The notes under the pieces are model-generated. The model saw nothing but the letters and a program-made list of their open reading frames with translations. It ran no database searches and was not told the DNA's origin. From NCBI RefSeq assembly GCF_015143595.1, contig NZ_WYEU01000001.1, forward strand, positions 868,001-932,000: 64,000 bases of DNA. The letters are read 5' to 3'. This stretch comes from Sneathiella sp. P13V-1. GTDB lineage: Bacteria; Pseudomonadota; Alphaproteobacteria; Sneathiellales; Sneathiellaceae. Shown piece by piece: positions 19,284 through 27,971 of this stretch. How positions within the stretch are numbered: the stretch's first letter is position 1; each line of letters starts with the position of its first letter. Both the position numbers and the translations under genes were made by a program.

Positions 19284-20090
19284 ATGGAAGCAACCGATCA
19301 TAAGCTGTTATGTGGCGATGCCCTCTCTTTATTGGCGGAGGAAGCATCCGAAAGCGTGGATCTGATTATCGCCGACCCACCTTATAATCTTGGCAAAAAC
19401 TACGGCAATAATATCGACCTTAAAGAACGGGCCGAGTATCAAACTTTCACGCGCGCTTGGCTTGAAGAAGCCAGGCGTATCTTGAAACCAGGTGGATCGC
19501 TTTTCTGTTTTATGGGGGTGAAGTTTATCGCCCGCCTTTATGTCACCCTGGAAGAAGAGTTGGAGCTGACCCCGCAGGGTTGGATCACCTGGCATTACAC
19601 CCAAGGCATTGGCCGTAAACGCGGTTTTTCTCCGCGCCATGAAGATATTTTGTGGTTTTCAAAAGGCGAGGAAGCCACTTTCAATCTGGATGATGTGCGT
19701 ATCCCGCAGAAATACTACCGAAAACGCAATAACATGGCGGGGGCAAACCCTGGTGATGTCTGGCAGTTTAGTCACGTTCACTACTGCGCAGCGGAACGGC
19801 AACCTCATCCCACCCAAAAACCCGAAGCCTTGATCGAGCGGATTATCATGGCCGCCTCCAACGCGGGTGATGTGGTTCTGGATCCCTTTATGGGAAGCGG
19901 GACAACAAATCGGGTCGCCAAAATTCTTGGTCGTCATTCCATTGGCTTTGATATTAACCCAGATTATCTGGAGATGAGCAAAACCCGATTGGATCAACCT
20001 TTTGAAGGTTTTGACAGCATTGATCCCAGAAAAGACAGGGCACCAAAGGATGTTCCAACAAAAAAGGCGGCTGAAGAAGCCGCCTCCTGA
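19284..20090 (+). CDS. Orphan beta-class DNA methyltransferase
   Basis: Predicted N6-adenine or N4-cytosine methyltransferase, 268 residues. Catalytic motif IV DPPYNLGKNYGN lies near residue 34 and the S-adenosylmethionine motif DPFMGSGTTNRVA near 198; this IV-before-I order defines the beta class. No restriction gene is adjacent, so it is an orphan. It lacks the C-terminal domain of CcrM and is closest in layout to short YhdJ-like enzymes; the recognition sequence cannot be read from sequence. ATG 19284 is 5 bases past regA's stop, implying cotranscription with regA. Its Lys/Ala/Glu-rich tail coincides with a hairpin serving the opposite gene. Confidence 0.85.
   Translation: MEATDHKLLCGDALSLLAEEASESVDLIIADPPYNLGKNYGNNIDLKERAEYQTFTRAWLEEARRILKPGGSLFCFMGVKFIARLYVTLEEELELTPQGWITWHYTQGIGRKRGFSPRHEDILWFSKGEEATFNLDDVRIPQKYYRKRNNMAGANPGDVWQFSHVHYCAAERQPHPTQKPEALIERIIMAASNAGDVVLDPFMGSGTTNRVAKILGRHSIGFDINPDYLEMSKTRLDQPFEGFDSIDPRKDRAPKDVPTKKAAEEAAS
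20059..20085 (-). terminator. Intrinsic terminator of the VPLPA-CTERM gene, inside the methyltransferase coding tail
   Basis: AGGCGGCT / AGCCGCCT forms an 8-bp stem with a 5-base loop at 20065-20085. On the minus strand it is followed by six Ts (A-tract 20060-20065 on the plus strand). It begins 27 bases after the leftward VPLPA-CTERM gene ends and overlaps the last codons of the convergent methyltransferase gene. Confidence 0.75.
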
Positions 20091-20111
20091 TCTCTATCTG
20101 GAAATCTACCT

Positions 20112-20708
20112 TCAAGCAGATCTGCGCTTGCGCCAGCCGAGGAAACCAAGCAGCGCAATACCAGCACCGTAAAGCGGCAGGGCAGCAGGAAGGGGAACAA
20201 CCGATATTTTCAGATTGCCAATTTCAAATGCGTTTTGCGATGAAGAAAACTCAATCCGATCAAACAGGGAATTTGCCATGATCATCACTTGCGCAAATCC
20301 AGAACCTGATGTTGCACCTTCACCAATCACTGTTCCGCCCGTGATAAAATCCACCAAAGTTGTGCCTTGATAGAATTTTACAAGGTTAAAGCTGTCAACG
20401 GATCCCCAGACAAATTCAACTTTGTTCGTTGAGGTGCCAAGGTCGTAAGTTGCAGAAGAGTTTGCACGAACAGCTGTAAATTTCCCGTCCGCCAAAGATG
20501 TACCTTCAAAAGGACTACGGTAATACAGGTTCACATTGTCTGTACCGATAATATTCTGGTGGACCAATCCCGTTGTGGCATCCGCATCGGGCATATCCAA
20601 TGCTTCTGTCGGGACCGTAAAGTCCAAAGCAACCGTTGCTGCTGTTGCTGGAGTTATCATCATCAGACCTGTAAACAGGCCAAGTGCCATAGCCAGAACT
20701 TTTTTCAT
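20112..20708 (-). CDS. VPLPA-CTERM sorting-domain surface protein
   Basis: A 198-residue exported protein with a signal peptide (to about residue 25, PATAATVAL) and a C-terminal sorting signal: VPLPAALPLYGAGIALLGFL followed by GWRKRRSA, meaning a VPLPA motif, one membrane helix and an Arg-rich tail. This is the VPLPA variant of PEP-CTERM signals, which are processed by an exosortase in the inner membrane. The middle part is a beta-rich domain of unknown function, possibly carbohydrate-binding. ATG 20708 is preferred to TTG 20723. No exosortase gene lies in the window. Confidence 0.85.
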   Translation of the reverse strand: MKKVLAMALGLFTGLMMITPATAATVALDFTVPTEALDMPDADATTGLVHQNIIGTDNVNLYYRSPFEGTSLADGKFTAVRANSSATYDLGTSTNKVEFVWGSVDSFNLVKFYQGTTLVDFITGGTVIGEGATSGSGFAQVMIMANSLFDRIEFSSSQNAFEIGNLKISVVPLPAALPLYGAGIALLGFLGWRKRRSA

Positions 20709-20723
20709 CTTACGCCTAACCAA

Positions 20724-21106
20724 ATAATCAACCGGGGGACAGAATGTCTGCTTGAACGTGAGCTCCTATATTTCACGTAACTAGCTCAATTTAAACAGCA
20801 AAATTAGATCAACTTTTCGCGAAATTGTATCTATCGTGAAATTGGCTATGTTTTTCAATTGTTTGAACAGGTTTAGACAAAATTTGATGAATTAAGGCAT
20901 TTACTAAAAATTAACCATAAATTCTGATCGCCACTTTACTCCTATCCTCCATATGGGGGATAAGGATTTTCACATAAAAACGAATCACGCCTGTCACCTA
21001 CAGGTCACAGATTTCGAAAATGAAGATTTTCCAATGTTATTATTGAATTAACATATTCAGGATAACTCTATGCTTCGGACTTAAGGGTTGAAGATCGAGG
21101 GGATCT
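20724..21106. other. AT-rich divergent intergenic region
   Basis: About 380 bases between the VPLPA-CTERM gene and the glycosyltransferase gene. It contains an inverted repeat ACGTGA (20756-20761) / TCACGT (20773-20778) about 50 bases upstream of the VPLPA-CTERM gene, which could be an operator, and a TTAACCAT element at 20911-20918. No ORF or RNA gene was recognised. Confidence 0.4.
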
Positions 21107-22378
21107 ATGCGCGTTCTGTTCTTACATAATAACTTTCCGGCTCAATATCGGCATGTGGCCAAGAAGCTGGCAGAGAAAAAGAAAAATCAGGTTGTGTTTG
21201 CCTCCCACCGCGCGGTCGAGAAAATCCCCGGCGTGATTAACCGCCTGTATAAACCCCACCGCGAGCCGGGCGAGAAAACCCATCACTATCTGAAAACCAC
21301 TGAATCTGCGGTGATTAATGGTCAGTCCCTGTTCAAAAGCTGTGTGGAGCTGAAACAGAAAGGTTTCTACCCCGATATCATCTGCGCCCATTCAGGATGG
21401 GGTCCAGCCCTTTATGTGAAGGACCTGTTCCCCAATGCCAAGCTGCTGTGCTATTTCGAGTGGTACTACCATGCCTTCGGATCGGACGCGGATTTTTTAA
21501 AAGACAGTCAGCTCAATCTGGATGATGCCGCCCGCATTCGCACAAAAAACGTGCCCGTTCTCATGGATCTGGCACATTGTGACTGGGGGCAGGTCCCAAC
21601 CTATTTCCAAGCCTCCCAATTCCCCGAAATATTCCACAACAAACTTTCTGTGCTCCATGACGGGGTAGATACCGCCTTCTTTAAACCTAACCCGAAGGCA
21701 GAGAAAAAATTTGGAAATCTGGATCTCACCCACGCTGAGGAGATCCTCACCTACGCAACCCGGGGGATGGAGCCTTACCGAGGCTTCCCTGAATTTATGC
21801 GCGCGGCCCATATTCTTATGAAGCAGCGGCCCAACTTGCATGTGGTGGTGGTTGGCAGTGACCGCGTGGCCTATGGCAAGAAATTGCCGGAAGGGGATAG
21901 CTGGCGCAAACGTATGTTGAAAGAGCTGGATTTCGACGAAAGCCGTTTGCATTTTACAGGCCTTCTCCCTTACGAAGATTATGTGAAAGTTCTGCAAGCC
22001 TCTACGGTTCAGGCCTATTTAACTGTGCCTTTTGTTCTGTCCTGGTCACTGATTGAAACCCTGTCATGCGGTGCATTGTTGGTTGCGTCCGATACCGCAC
22101 CAGTTCGCGAAGTTGTCCGCGATGGGGAAAATGGCTTCCTTGCAGATTTCTTTGATCACGAAGCCTTTGCCGAGAAAATCGCTTACGTTCTGGATAATGA
22201 AAAGGACCTGCAACATGTGCGGGATGCCGCCCGTCAGACGGTTCTGGATAACTATTCTCACAAGAAACTTCTCAATCGGCAATTGAAGCTGATCCGTGAT
22301 GTTGCCGCTGGGACTTTACCCCCGACCGAGGGACCGACAGCGATCCCAGATCATATTCAGCCACTTGCCCCGAAATAA
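21107..22378 (+). CDS. Glycosyltransferase family 4 protein
   Basis: A 423-residue GT-B glycosyltransferase. The N-terminus MRVLFLHNNFPAQYRHVAKKL is typical of a GT4 subgroup found in envelope polysaccharide clusters. The C-terminal half has ATRGMEPYRGFPEFMRAAHIL near 223 and the nucleotide-sugar segment SWSLIETLSCGALLVASDTAPVREVV near 306 with the EX7E-like pattern. It precedes gmhA by 73 bases on the same strand, so it probably adds a sugar to lipopolysaccharide core or another envelope glycan. Donor and acceptor unknown. Confidence 0.88.
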   Translation: MRVLFLHNNFPAQYRHVAKKLAEKKKNQVVFASHRAVEKIPGVINRLYKPHREPGEKTHHYLKTTESAVINGQSLFKSCVELKQKGFYPDIICAHSGWGPALYVKDLFPNAKLLCYFEWYYHAFGSDADFLKDSQLNLDDAARIRTKNVPVLMDLAHCDWGQVPTYFQASQFPEIFHNKLSVLHDGVDTAFFKPNPKAEKKFGNLDLTHAEEILTYATRGMEPYRGFPEFMRAAHILMKQRPNLHVVVVGSDRVAYGKKLPEGDSWRKRMLKELDFDESRLHFTGLLPYEDYVKVLQASTVQAYLTVPFVLSWSLIETLSCGALLVASDTAPVREVVRDGENGFLADFFDHEAFAEKIAYVLDNEKDLQHVRDAARQTVLDNYSHKKLLNRQLKLIRDVAAGTLPPTEGPTAIPDHIQPLAPK

Positions 22379-22451
22379 ACTGGGCAATTGCATCCCGTTT
22401 ATGGCTATATTATTACCCTAGTAGAACTTTACAAATCTCTAGGGGATACCG

Positions 22452-23039
22452 TTGGACGCTTCGGCCTATTATGACGACGAGATGGAAGATCACGCTTCCG
22501 TTCTGAAAGCCACCCGCGAAAGCATGAAAGAGCCTTTTGAAAAGATGCTTGGCATCTGGGCCAACTGCATTAGAGGCGGCGGAAAAATCCTCTTTTGCGG
22601 TAACGGGGGCAGCGCTGCGGATGCGCAGCATCTGTCCGCTGAGCTGGTGGTCCGCTTTATCAAAGACCGCGCGCCCATTCCGGCCATCGCCCTTAACACA
22701 GATACCTCAGCCATGACAGCAGGGGCCAATGATCTGGGATATGACATGGTTTTTGCCCGTCAGGTGGAAGCTTTGGGCCGCCCGGGTGATGTGGTTGTTG
22801 GAATTTCAACCTCCGGCACCAGCCCAAATATTGTGGCTGCCTTAAAAATGGCGAAAGAGAAGGGTCTTATCCCCACCGCAATGACGGGGCGGGATGGTGG
22901 CGTGATGCCGGACCTTGCCGATCATTCCATTATTGTGCCTGCGCAATCGACCCGCCGCATTCAGGAAATGCATATCACATTGGGTCATATGTTGTGCGGG
23001 GCGCTGGAAATTGAACTGGAACTAGCAAAGACTGAGTAA
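22452..23039 (+). CDS. gmhA: Phosphoheptose isomerase
   Basis: Converts sedoheptulose 7-phosphate to D-glycero-D-manno-heptose 7-phosphate, the first step of ADP-heptose synthesis for LPS core. The 195-residue protein is a SIS-domain isomerase with GNGGSAADAQHLSAELVVRF near 52, LNTDTSAMTA near 82 and GISTSGTSPNIVAAL near 114. TTG 22452 was chosen because AGGGGAT lies upstream and the resulting length equals the family norm. hldE starts 6 bases after its stop. Confidence 0.94.
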   Translation: MDASAYYDDEMEDHASVLKATRESMKEPFEKMLGIWANCIRGGGKILFCGNGGSAADAQHLSAELVVRFIKDRAPIPAIALNTDTSAMTAGANDLGYDMVFARQVEALGRPGDVVVGISTSGTSPNIVAALKMAKEKGLIPTAMTGRDGGVMPDLADHSIIVPAQSTRRIQEMHITLGHMLCGALEIELELAKTE

Positions 23040-23045
23040 AGCCGC

Positions 23046-24545
23046 ATGAGCGAACTGGACCCACGACAACTGTCGTCCATTGTCAACAAATTCAAAGACG
23101 TCCATGTCCTCTGTCTTGGGGACGTGATGCTGGACCGGTTCACCTATGGCAGCGCAGGGCGTATTTCCCCCGAAGCCCCCATTCCGGTTCTCAGCATTTC
23201 CCATCAGCAAAGCATGCTGGGCGGTGCAGGGAATGTGGTGCGTAATATCCTGTCCCTTGGCGGTAAGGCCACTTTGGTTGCCGTTGTAGGCGATGACGCG
23301 GAAGGCCGTGAAATTCAGCATCTTCTTGAAAAAGAAGAGGGAATAACGCCTGCGCTGGTCACGTCAAAAGGCCGCCCTACCACGGTGAAAACCCGCTTTA
23401 TTGCCGATGGTCAGCAACTTCTTCGCGCTGATGCGGAGGCCTCTCATCCGGTGACAAAACCAACCGCTGTGGGACTGGTTGATAACTTCAAAGCGGCTTT
23501 AAATAAAGTGCAGATGGTGATCCTCTCTGATTATGCTAAAGGGGTGTTGTCAGATGAAGTTCTGAAAGAGGTCATTGCCGCAGCTAATGAAGCCGGAGTT
23601 CCCGTCGTTGCAGATCCAAAATCTGAAGATTTCAGCCGCTATCAAGGGGTGGATCTTCTCACACCAAACCGCAAGGAAATGATCGCCGCTGCAGGCATGC
23701 CGTGTGATACCAATTCCGATGTGGTCGCCGCCGCCAGATCCGTGATGTCCCGTGATAATATCAAGGCGTTACTGGTTACTCGTTCCGAAGCCGGAATGAG
23801 TTTGATCTCTGAGGCAGATGAAACCCATGTGGCTGCTCAAGCCCAGGAAGTTTTCGACGTCTCCGGTGCCGGTGACAGTGTCATCGCTTGCCTGTCCCTT
23901 GGTATCGGGGCGGGGGCCTCCCACGGGGAGGCGGCCTATCTTGCCAACCTGGCAGGGGGTGTTGTGGTCGCCAAACAAGGCACCGCAGCCGTCACAGCCG
24001 ATGAAATTGAAGCCGCCCTTCATAACGTGGAGGTGCGCGAAGCTGATAATAAGATCACGTCACTTACCCATGCGAAAGACATTGTCGACGGCTGGCGGGC
24101 AAGGGGTCTTAAAGTGGGCTTCACCAACGGCTGTTTTGATCTGGTGCATCCGGGGCATATTTCCCTGATCCGTCAGGCCCGCGCTGAATGTGACCGCCTG
24201 ATTGTGGGCCTCAATACTGATGACAGTATCCGCCGTTTGAAGGGCCCGGATCGCCCGGCCACCAACGAAACCTCCCGCGCCATTGTTCTTGCGGGGCTGG
24301 AAGATGTGTCCCTTGTGGTGCCTTTCGCAGAAGACACACCGATCAACCTGATCGAAGGCCTGAAGCCGGATGTGCTGGTAAAAGGTGCTGATTATACGGT
24401 GGAAACGGTTGTGGGTTCCGACATTGTGCAGGCCTATGGCGGCCGTGTTTTGCTTGCAGAACTTAAAGAAGGGTTCAGCACAACTCGCACGATCCAGCGC
24501 CTTTTGGAAACCGACAGAAAGAAATTTGCAAACGATGACAGCTAA
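23046..24545 (+). CDS. hldE: Bifunctional heptose kinase/adenylyltransferase
   Basis: Catalyses D-glycero-beta-D-manno-heptose 7-phosphate phosphorylation at C1 and later adenylylation to ADP-heptose. The 499-residue protein joins a PfkB-type kinase (about 1-320; GGAGNVVRNILSLGG near 60, catalytic VSGAGDSVIACLSLG near 270) to a nucleotidyltransferase (about 350-490; FTNGCFDLVHPGHISLI near 359). The C1 phosphatase GmhB needed between its two steps is not in this window. Its end overlaps the hldD start by 11 bases. Confidence 0.95.
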   Translation: MSELDPRQLSSIVNKFKDVHVLCLGDVMLDRFTYGSAGRISPEAPIPVLSISHQQSMLGGAGNVVRNILSLGGKATLVAVVGDDAEGREIQHLLEKEEGITPALVTSKGRPTTVKTRFIADGQQLLRADAEASHPVTKPTAVGLVDNFKAALNKVQMVILSDYAKGVLSDEVLKEVIAAANEAGVPVVADPKSEDFSRYQGVDLLTPNRKEMIAAAGMPCDTNSDVVAAARSVMSRDNIKALLVTRSEAGMSLISEADETHVAAQAQEVFDVSGAGDSVIACLSLGIGAGASHGEAAYLANLAGGVVVAKQGTAAVTADEIEAALHNVEVREADNKITSLTHAKDIVDGWRARGLKVGFTNGCFDLVHPGHISLIRQARAECDRLIVGLNTDDSIRRLKGPDRPATNETSRAIVLAGLEDVSLVVPFAEDTPINLIEGLKPDVLVKGADYTVETVVGSDIVQAYGGRVLLAELKEGFSTTRTIQRLLETDRKKFANDDS

Positions 24546-25530
24546 ACGCATTTTGGTGACCGGCGCCGCCGGCTTTATCGGCTCCAACATTGCCGCCGCC
24601 CTTTCCGATCGCGGGGATGACGTGATTGTCTGTGACTGGCTGGAAGAGGGGGAGAAGTGGAAAAACCTCGCCAAGCATGTGATCACGGATTTTGTGGATC
24701 CCGATGAATTAGAATGGTGGATGGAAGATAAAGGCGAAGGCCTTGATGCGATCATCCATATGGGCGCGATTTCCGCAACCACCGAAACGGACGGCGACCT
24801 TATTCTCAACCGTAATTTCCGCCCAACGAAGTTCCTGTGGGATTGGTGTACGGCCCATAAAGTCCCGTTTATTTATGCGTCTTCTGCGGCGACTTACGGC
24901 AATGGGGAGGGCGGTTTTACAGATCATCAGGACAGCGAAGCCCTTGCCAAGCTTCAACCGCTCAACCTTTATGGGTGGAGCAAGCATTCCTTTGATAAAT
25001 TCGTAGCCCGCACTTTGGAAACACAGGGCCCAACCCCACCGCAATGGGCAGGCCTGAAATTCTTCAATGTCTATGGCCCCAACGAATACCACAAGGAAGG
25101 CATGAAAAGTGTCATCGCGCAGGCCTATCCAAAGGTTGCGGCTGGCGATCCGGTCACCCTGTTTAAATCCCATAACCCTATATATGAAGATGGCGGTCAG
25201 CTTCGGGATTTTGTCTATGTGAAAGACTGCGTCAAAGTCATTCTCTGGCTTCTGGATAACACTCAGGCGTCTGGCCTGTTCAATATCGGTACTGGCGAAG
25301 CCCGCTCTTTCAAAGATCTGGCCCTTGCAACGTTTAAGGCGGCAGGTGTTGACCCCAACATCAATTATATCGACACCCCGGTCAGCATTCGCGACAAATA
25401 CCAGTATTTCACCCAAGCCGACATGAGCAAACTTCGCGCTGCGGGCTTTGGGGGGAATTTCTATTCACTGGAAGACGGGATTGCTGACTACGTATCGGAA
25501 TATCTTTCAAAGGAAGACCCCTATCTGTAG
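24535..25530 (+). CDS. hldD: ADP-L-glycero-D-manno-heptose 6-epimerase
   Basis: Last enzyme of ADP-heptose synthesis, an extended short-chain dehydrogenase. The ATG at 24535 inside the hldE tail gives MTAKRILVTGAAGFIGSN with the NADP-binding GxxGxxG at the N-terminus; upstream in-frame codons are a shadow of hldE. The 331-residue protein shows YASSAATYGNGEGGF near 119 and the catalytic YGWSKHSFDK near 146. The 11-base overlap with hldE implies translational coupling. Confidence 0.95.
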   Translation: MTAKRILVTGAAGFIGSNIAAALSDRGDDVIVCDWLEEGEKWKNLAKHVITDFVDPDELEWWMEDKGEGLDAIIHMGAISATTETDGDLILNRNFRPTKFLWDWCTAHKVPFIYASSAATYGNGEGGFTDHQDSEALAKLQPLNLYGWSKHSFDKFVARTLETQGPTPPQWAGLKFFNVYGPNEYHKEGMKSVIAQAYPKVAAGDPVTLFKSHNPIYEDGGQLRDFVYVKDCVKVILWLLDNTQASGLFNIGTGEARSFKDLALATFKAAGVDPNINYIDTPVSIRDKYQYFTQADMSKLRAAGFGGNFYSLEDGIADYVSEYLSKEDPYL

Positions 25531-25605
25531 CTGACATTTTCGTGAGGGGTTTTGAATTTTACCGTGTGCCCCACATCTCTATCTTCTAAGTCTAAAGGAT
25601 GTTTG

Positions 25606-26457
25606 ATGATGAATGTGACACGCGTACCTGTCTTAACCCTTCTTGCGGCTATCTTTGTTGGCCTCGCCAACCTGTCTTTTGCTGCCCCGGCGTCAGAACT
25701 TATCCCCCGCTGGGATGCTCATGATCAAAACAGTAAAACTGTTGTCAATCACAGCAAACTTGATCAGTTCCTCGCCAAATACCGATATGTGGGGGATGAT
25801 GGTGTTGCGCGCCTTCACTATAATCATGTGACACCAGAAGATCGGAATTTACTGAACGGTTATGTGTCGGATCTGGAAGCCGTTCCCGTCAGTAAACTGA
25901 ACCGGGCGGAGCAATATGCCTACTGGGTGAACCTTTATAACAGCGGCACAATCAAAGTTATTCTCGACCATTTCCCGGTACCAACCATCAAGGACATCAA
26001 CATCTCCCCGGGGTTTTTCTCTGTGGGGCCTTGGGGGAAACAGTTTCTGAAAGTCGAAGGTGAAGCAGTTTCCCTCGATAATATCGAACATGGCATTCTT
26101 CGCCCAATCTGGAAGGATCCTCGCACCCACTATGTGGTGAACTGCGCCTCCATTGGATGTCCGGATATCCCGGAAAAGGCCTTAACCGCTCATAATACCG
26201 AACAGACACACGAGAAGGCCGCCCGCGCCTATGTGAATAACCCACGCGGAGTTCGGGTCACAGAAAGTGGCGATGTTTACGCCTCCAGCATCTATGACTG
26301 GTTTTCTTCTGACTTTGGGAATTCAGAGGCCGACACCCTCGACCATATCCGCAAATATGCCGCGGAAGACTTAAAATCCAGACTAGAGGGTAAGTCCGAA
26401 ATAGAAGGTTATAATTACAACTGGTCCCTTAACGGGGATCCAAAACCAAACGGTTAG
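25606..26457 (+). CDS. DUF547 domain exported protein
   Basis: A 283-residue protein with a signal peptide (MMNVTRVPVLTLLAAIF...LSFAAPAS) and a DUF547 domain carrying EQYAYWVNLYNSGTIKVIL near 98 and HYVVNCASIGCPDIPEKAL near 172, the latter with the two family cysteines. Function is unknown. ATG 25606 follows AAAGGATG; upstream in-frame codons lack a signal-like start. Its stop codon overlaps the convergent mmcB stop by two bases. Confidence 0.85.
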   Translation: MMNVTRVPVLTLLAAIFVGLANLSFAAPASELIPRWDAHDQNSKTVVNHSKLDQFLAKYRYVGDDGVARLHYNHVTPEDRNLLNGYVSDLEAVPVSKLNRAEQYAYWVNLYNSGTIKVILDHFPVPTIKDINISPGFFSVGPWGKQFLKVEGEAVSLDNIEHGILRPIWKDPRTHYVVNCASIGCPDIPEKALTAHNTEQTHEKAARAYVNNPRGVRVTESGDVYASSIYDWFSSDFGNSEADTLDHIRKYAAEDLKSRLEGKSEIEGYNYNWSLNGDPKPNG

Positions 26458-26909
26458 AACAGGTTTTTCTGGCGAAGTTGACCTGTCTCAATGGACCGAA
26501 GGCGGGTCGCAGCCTGCCTTGCAAAACGCAAAGTCATATTTTTGCGCCGCGCGGCATTTAATTTGAAATCTGTGCTGGGACGCAAAATCTCTGCATGAAA
26601 GTCATCCGCAATGATGAGCCCCTGATCTTCCGGGATCATGTCGGTTGGAAAATCCTCGGCGACAGCAAAGAAGAATTGATCACAAAATTCCAGATAGTCC
26701 TGCCATTTATTATCGGCACGATAATCTTCAGGCCCGCTTTTCACTTCCGCCACGATAATGTGGCCCTTGTCATTTATCCCCATCACATCCACACGGCGGC
26801 GGGACCTTAATTTCACCTCACACATGGCCGCATAACCCATGGTTTCAAACAGGACCTGCACCCCACGGGCTAGCCTCACACCCTTATCAGATCTGGCGCT
26901 TTCCGTCAT
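26454..26909 (-). CDS. mmcB: MmcB family DNA repair protein
   Basis: A 151-residue protein of the MmcB family, named for mitomycin C sensitivity in Caulobacter. It has a PD-(D/E)XK-like core visible as RRRVDVMGINDKGHIIVAEVKSG (D near 42, EVK near 55), suggesting a nuclease fold or a remnant of one. Its start overlaps the upstream XRE gene stop by four bases (ATGA), so both are coupled. Confidence 0.85.
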   Translation of the reverse strand: MTESARSDKGVRLARGVQVLFETMGYAAMCEVKLRSRRRVDVMGINDKGHIIVAEVKSGPEDYRADNKWQDYLEFCDQFFFAVAEDFPTDMIPEDQGLIIADDFHAEILRPSTDFKLNAARRKNMTLRFARQAATRLRSIETGQLRQKNLF

Positions 26910-27274
26910 TTGCGCTCCGGTGTGGATTGTTTCAGATACTCCAGCATTTCCTGAAGGCGCGGCTCTGACAGGTTGCGAATTTCACGCGCCAAAAGATTTG
27001 CGTATTCAGTGGCTGTTGGGGATAACCCACTGGTATCCACCGTCGCTTTGGGGTGGGAGAGGGACGCAAGGCGGTGCATTTCCTCTGCCTCATCCCAGAT
27101 AATATTAAAGTAGGAGCAAATCTGCTCCACCAGTGACCAGGACGGTTGACCCCGATGCCCATGTTCCAGCGCGGACAGATAGGCTGAACTGATCTGCAGG
27201 TCTTCCGCCATTTTCTTTAAGGTCACATCCTGCGCTTCACGGAGGGCACGTACTTTCAGGCCAAATGGTGTCAT
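26906..27274 (-). CDS. XRE-family helix-turn-helix regulator
   Basis: A 122-residue protein with an N-terminal XRE/Cro-type HTH (VRALREAQDVTLKKMAEDLQ, then ISSAYLSALEHGHRGQPS, residues about 8-45) and an alpha-helical C-terminal part of unknown ligand. It lies 10 bases downstream of smr and overlaps mmcB by four bases. Placement suggests the regulator and MmcB share a transcript, and it may control this operon; direct evidence is absent. Confidence 0.85.
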   Translation of the reverse strand: MTPFGLKVRALREAQDVTLKKMAEDLQISSAYLSALEHGHRGQPSWSLVEQICSYFNIIWDEAEEMHRLASLSHPKATVDTSGLSPTATEYANLLAREIRNLSEPRLQEMLEYLKQSTPERK

Positions 27275-27284
27275 TTATCTCTCC

Positions 27285-27971
27285 TCACACCCCGCGATGC
27301 CGCCGAAGCAGAACATAAAGGGCGCCGCCGCCGCCGTGGCGGGTCTGGGCCACCCGATAATCCAGCACCATTCGCCGCATTTCAGGTTCAGACAACCAGC
27401 GGGGAACCTCTTCGCGCAGAATACCTTTACGGCCGCCGCCCATAAAATCTGCATCTTCCGTTTTGTGGGCCGACGATCCTTTCCCTGTAATCACCAGAAC
27501 ACAGCGCCATCCTTGACGGTGGGCATGTCCCAGAAAGGATTTCAGCTTGGAATGCGCTACCCGGCGGGTAAGCCCATGAAGATCAAGCCGCCCTTCAATT
27601 TCCATCTTTCCTTTACGAAGGCGTTCTGATGTGTTGCGGTCCAGCCCCGGTACATTCTGACGGCTTGATGGATCCGCTTCCAGATCCCGGCTGACCAGTT
27701 TGTTATGCGATGACAACCCGGACAATTGATGCCCAAGGGAGGAAAAAGACCGCATTGGAGCCGATTTTTCGGTTGGTTTTGCGGATCGCGATCTGGAAAT
27801 TTTAGGTTTGGATGACTGCCCATCCTTCATCGCATCATAAGCAGAATAAAGATCAGAACTGATCGGGGTAACCTGTTTGGCAACATGGTTCCAAAGGCGA
27901 CTGTCTTCATCTTTCGATGACCCCGTGTCGCCCTTGGTCGTCTTGCCACCTTTACCCTTATTCGTCGACAT
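27285..27971 (-). CDS. Smr domain protein
   Basis: A 228-residue protein with a disordered Lys/Ser-rich N-terminal half and a C-terminal Smr domain (about 128-225): GRLDLHGLTRRVAHSKLKSF, VLVITGKGS and the end ALYVLLRRHRGV. Smr domains are often nucleases acting on DNA or RNA. The LDLHG motif is intact. ATG 27971 overlaps the lutC end by 14 bases; GTG 27974 is one codon upstream. A stand-alone Smr protein beside mltA is common in alphaproteobacteria; here lutABC lies between them. Confidence 0.88.
   Translation of the reverse strand: MSTNKGKGGKTTKGDTGSSKDEDSRLWNHVAKQVTPISSDLYSAYDAMKDGQSSKPKISRSRSAKPTEKSAPMRSFSSLGHQLSGLSSHNKLVSRDLEADPSSRQNVPGLDRNTSERLRKGKMEIEGRLDLHGLTRRVAHSKLKSFLGHAHRQGWRCVLVITGKGSSAHKTEDADFMGGGRKGILREEVPRWLSEPEMRRMVLDYRVAQTRHGGGGALYVLLRRHRGV

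Noticed and set aside
18703-19347. 214-codon frame antisense to regA
   Set aside because: RegA is clear on the plus strand with receiver and Fis-type motifs; the opposite frame has none.
24385-24534. N-terminal extension of hldD into hldE
   Set aside because: The extra codons are hldE sequence read in another frame; the Rossmann motif of HldD starts right after ATG 24535.
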